The notes below the pieces were generated by a model. The model ran no database searches, was not told the DNA's origin, and saw only the letters and a program-made list of their open reading frames with translations. A stretch of DNA of 15,577 nt from K189A clade bacterium (GTDB lineage Bacteria > Pseudomonadota > Gammaproteobacteria > Pseudomonadales > Azotimanducaceae): assembly GCA_007571095.1 (NCBI GenBank), contig RKSB01000118.1, positions 1-15,577 of the forward strand, in the 5' to 3' direction. Shown piece by piece: positions 13,242-15,577 of this stretch; position 1 is the first letter of the stretch; each line of letters begins with the position of its first letter. The translations under genes were made by a program, and so were the position numbers.

Positions 13242-15577
13242 AAGCCTACAGAAGCCGCCATCCGGCCTTCAGCGATCTGCTCAACTGGGCGGCTCTGGTT
13301 GACGAGGGCATCATTCTGAACAAAAACGGATCCTTTCTTGCCGGCTGGGAGTATCAGGGGTCGGATGCCACTGCCACCAGTGCCGAGCAGAACTTCCATC
13401 TGGTTACGCATATCAACAGGGCTCTGGCCGGGCTGGGATCGGAATGGATGCTGCATGTAGATGCCTGCCGCCTGCCCGCCAGCGACTATCCGTCGCCGAA
13501 GGCCAGCCATTTTCCTGATGTTGCCAGTCGTCTGATTGACGCCGAGAGACGCGCTCAGTTTCTTTCTGCCGGTGCTCACTTTACAACTCGATATGTGTTG
13601 ATGATGACCTGGTTGCCGGCGGCTGTGACCGCCAGTAAAGCGGCCAGCCTGCTGTTTCGGAAAGGGTCAGAGGAAAAGCCGGCCGAGCTTGATCGAGCAC
13701 TGGCAACTTTTCGGGAGGAGCTGGACGAACTGGAAGACAAGCTGTCGGGTGTTCTGGCCTTGAAGCGTCTGGGCAGAAAGCGCGATGCTCAGGCCGGCTA
13801 TCTGTTTGACGAACTGGTTGACCATTGCAGGTTTGCCGTCACCGGCCGAATGCACAATCTGAGGCTGCCCTCCATTCCGATGTTTCTGGACAGCCTGATC
13901 GCACCCTTCGAGTTCTGGTCGGGCATCACTCCCAGGCTGGATCAGGACTATATCGGCGTATTGGCCATCGACGGATTTCCCAGCGAAACCCATGCAGCCA
14001 TACTGCAGACGCTCGATCAGGTTCCGATTGCCTGCCGCTGGTCAACTCGGTTCATTTTTCAGGATGCGGTGGTTGCCCAGTCTGCTCTCAAGGGCTTTCG
14101 GCGAAGATGGCAACAGAAGGTGCGCGGGTTTTGGGACCAGGTTCTGAACCAGCAGCCGACTAACAAGAGCCTGATTGACCGAGACGCAGTCACCATGGTC
14201 GATGAGACCGAGGCAGCCCTCTCCGAAGTTTCTTCCGGTGCTGTCGGCTATGGCTATTACACCAGTACGGTGATTGTCATGGACGATTCGCCTGAAATTC
14301 TGGCGGAGTCGATGAAGATATTGCGCCGTCTCGTAACCAATCTCGGATTCAACGCCCGTATCGAGACGGTCAATACAGTGGAGGCCTATCTGGGAAGCCT
14401 TCCCGGCCATGCCGCCGAAAACATTCGCCGCCCGTTGATACACACGGCTCATCTGGGCAACCTGTTGCCGCTGTCCCTTCTTTTTGCCGGGTCGAGTCGA
14501 GCTACCTGCAGCCTTTACCCGAAGAACAGCCCGCCGCTCCTCTATGCCAGCGGCGAAGGCACCACTCCCTTTCGGCTGAATCTGCACTCGGGTGATGTTG
14601 GCCACAGCCTGATTTTTGGGCCTACGGGAGCCGGCAAATCCACTCTGCTTGGGCTGATTGCCGCCCAGTTCAGACGTTATGCGGATGCCACGGTGATTAT
14701 TTTCGACAAGGGCTCCTCTCTTGAGGTGCTGAGCCATGCGGTGGGTGGTGCCCATTACCGCATTGGCGTGGAGCAGAGCCTGTGCTTTGCTCCGCTGGAA
14801 CAACTGGATGTGGCAGACGAGATTGCCTGGGCAGCAGGCTGGATCGAGACATCGATGCTGCTTCAGGGATTGGCTCTGAGCCCGAGTCAACGTAGCGAAC
14901 TGAGTCGGGCCCTGAAGGCACTGGCGAGCCAGTCGGTCAAGACTCTGACCAGCCTGCAGATTGAACTTCAGGACCTTCGACTCAAGGAGGCACTGGATGC
15001 CTACACCATCAACGGCCCTTACGGAGAAACACTCGACGCCTGCACGGACGATATCAAGATCGGCCGCTGGTGCTGTTTTGAAATCGGCGAGCTGATGGCC
15101 CTCGACGACAGGATAAAACTGCCGATCCTGACCTATCTGTTCAGACAGTTGGAACGTCAGGCCAGAGGCCAGCCCTGTCTGGTGGTTCTGGATGAGGCCT
15201 GGCTCATGCTGGGTCATCCGGTTTTCAAGGAAAAGATTCGAGAGTGGCTGAAGACGCTCCGAAAGGCAAATGTTGCGGTAGTGATGGCAACCCAGTCGTT
15301 ATCGGACGCTAATCGCTCCGGCATTCTGGACGTGCTGGTTGAGTCCTGTCCGAGCAAAATCTACATGGCCAATCCGGATATCGGTCACCCTGAAATCGCC
15401 GAGCAATACCGCTCACTCGGACTGATTCAGGAAGAGGTCGAACTGATCGGAGTGCTGAGTCCAAAAAAAGACTACTACTTCAAAGGTGCCGGCAGCCGAG
15501 TCATTGATTTGCAACTCGGCCCGTTGACACTTGCCCTGATTGGCCGTTCCTCGATGCAGGACCTGAGGCTGGCCAGA
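13229..15577 (+). CDS. trbE: Conjugal transfer ATPase TrbE (VirB4-like), 3' partial
   Basis: TrbE is the large VirB4-type ATPase that powers pilus assembly and substrate transfer at the inner membrane. An unbroken frame of 783 codons runs from the ATG at 13229 to the window end without a stop; reading every codon up to the Walker A region showed no frameshift. Visible features are the CagE/VirB4 N-terminal region, ENIRRPLIHTAHLGNLLPLS just ahead of the ATPase domain, Walker A GPTGAGKST (464-472), a TVIIFDKGSS segment after it, and Walker B LVVLDEAW (651-658). The ATQS segment follows the Walker B region. Family members are usually a little over 800 residues, so only a short C-terminal piece is missing. 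It overlaps trbD by 13 bp. The long minus-strand frame across it is an antisense shadow. Confidence 0.95.
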   Translation, partial: MQSLKAYRSRHPAFSDLLNWAALVDEGIILNKNGSFLAGWEYQGSDATATSAEQNFHLVTHINRALAGLGSEWMLHVDACRLPASDYPSPKASHFPDVASRLIDAERRAQFLSAGAHFTTRYVLMMTWLPAAVTASKAASLLFRKGSEEKPAELDRALATFREELDELEDKLSGVLALKRLGRKRDAQAGYLFDELVDHCRFAVTGRMHNLRLPSIPMFLDSLIAPFEFWSGITPRLDQDYIGVLAIDGFPSETHAAILQTLDQVPIACRWSTRFIFQDAVVAQSALKGFRRRWQQKVRGFWDQVLNQQPTNKSLIDRDAVTMVDETEAALSEVSSGAVGYGYYTSTVIVMDDSPEILAESMKILRRLVTNLGFNARIETVNTVEAYLGSLPGHAAENIRRPLIHTAHLGNLLPLSLLFAGSSRATCSLYPKNSPPLLYASGEGTTPFRLNLHSGDVGHSLIFGPTGAGKSTLLGLIAAQFRRYADATVIIFDKGSSLEVLSHAVGGAHYRIGVEQSLCFAPLEQLDVADEIAWAAGWIETSMLLQGLALSPSQRSELSRALKALASQSVKTLTSLQIELQDLRLKEALDAYTINGPYGETLDACTDDIKIGRWCCFEIGELMALDDRIKLPILTYLFRQLERQARGQPCLVVLDEAWLMLGHPVFKEKIREWLKTLRKANVAVVMATQSLSDANRSGILDVLVESCPSKIYMANPDIGHPEIAEQYRSLGLIQEEVELIGVLSPKKDYYFKGAGSRVIDLQLGPLTLALIGRSSMQDLRLAR

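Noticed and set aside
14042..15217. A 391-codon open frame on the minus strand across trbE
   Set aside because: It is antisense to a clear VirB4-type ATPase with intact motifs. Its product shows no recognisable domain, and long antisense frames are common in GC-rich coding DNA.

Overview
The window looks like chromosomal DNA of a gammaproteobacterium-like bacterium of moderate GC content. This rests on the RarA, CrtE/Y/I/B/Z and TrbB/D/E protein types and is an inference, not a taxonomic assignment. It joins a housekeeping edge (rarA), a carotenoid locus split by accessory DNA, and the start of a conjugative transfer (trb) operon that runs off the right end. No tRNA or rRNA gene was seen.

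Layout. 1-2160: the 3' part of rarA (+) converges on a short-chain dehydrogenase gene (-). 2160-3360: two tandem small genes (-) related to the coiled-coil/membrane DUF1640 type, each with a copy of the same roughly 300 bp upstream region. 3414-4334: crtE (+). 4479-6664: an unknown membrane protein with a DUF4236-like motif (-), then an array of five 23-bp repeats leading into an AAA_14/DUF4143 ATPase (+). 6796-6972: a 58-codon fragment that is the N-terminus of a type I cas3, fused to a single CRISPR repeat of type I-E form. This is what remains if one deletion removed a whole type I-E locus. 7046-11279: crtZ (+) faces the operon crtY-crtI-crtB (-). 11400-11685: a decayed tandem copy of the crtY 5' end. 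11700-11971: a hairpin-rich leader. 11972-15577: trbB-trbD-trbE (+), overlapping genes, with trbE cut by the window end.

How the genes work together. CrtE makes geranylgeranyl diphosphate, CrtB joins two of these into phytoene, CrtI desaturates it to lycopene, CrtY cyclises both ends to beta-carotene and CrtZ hydroxylates the rings. The expected product is zeaxanthin; no glucosyltransferase (crtX) or ketolase (crtW) is present here. TrbB (VirB11-like), TrbD (VirB3-like) and TrbE (VirB4-like) are the energising and inner-membrane parts of a type IV secretion/conjugation apparatus. The pilin gene trbC, normally between trbB and trbD, is absent.

The most unusual points are the cas3/CRISPR deletion scar lying against the crtZ promoter region, the 23-bp repeat array that overlaps a candidate promoter of the DUF4143 ATPase, and two independent local tandem duplications (the DUF1640-like genes and the crtY 5' end) inside one pigment locus.
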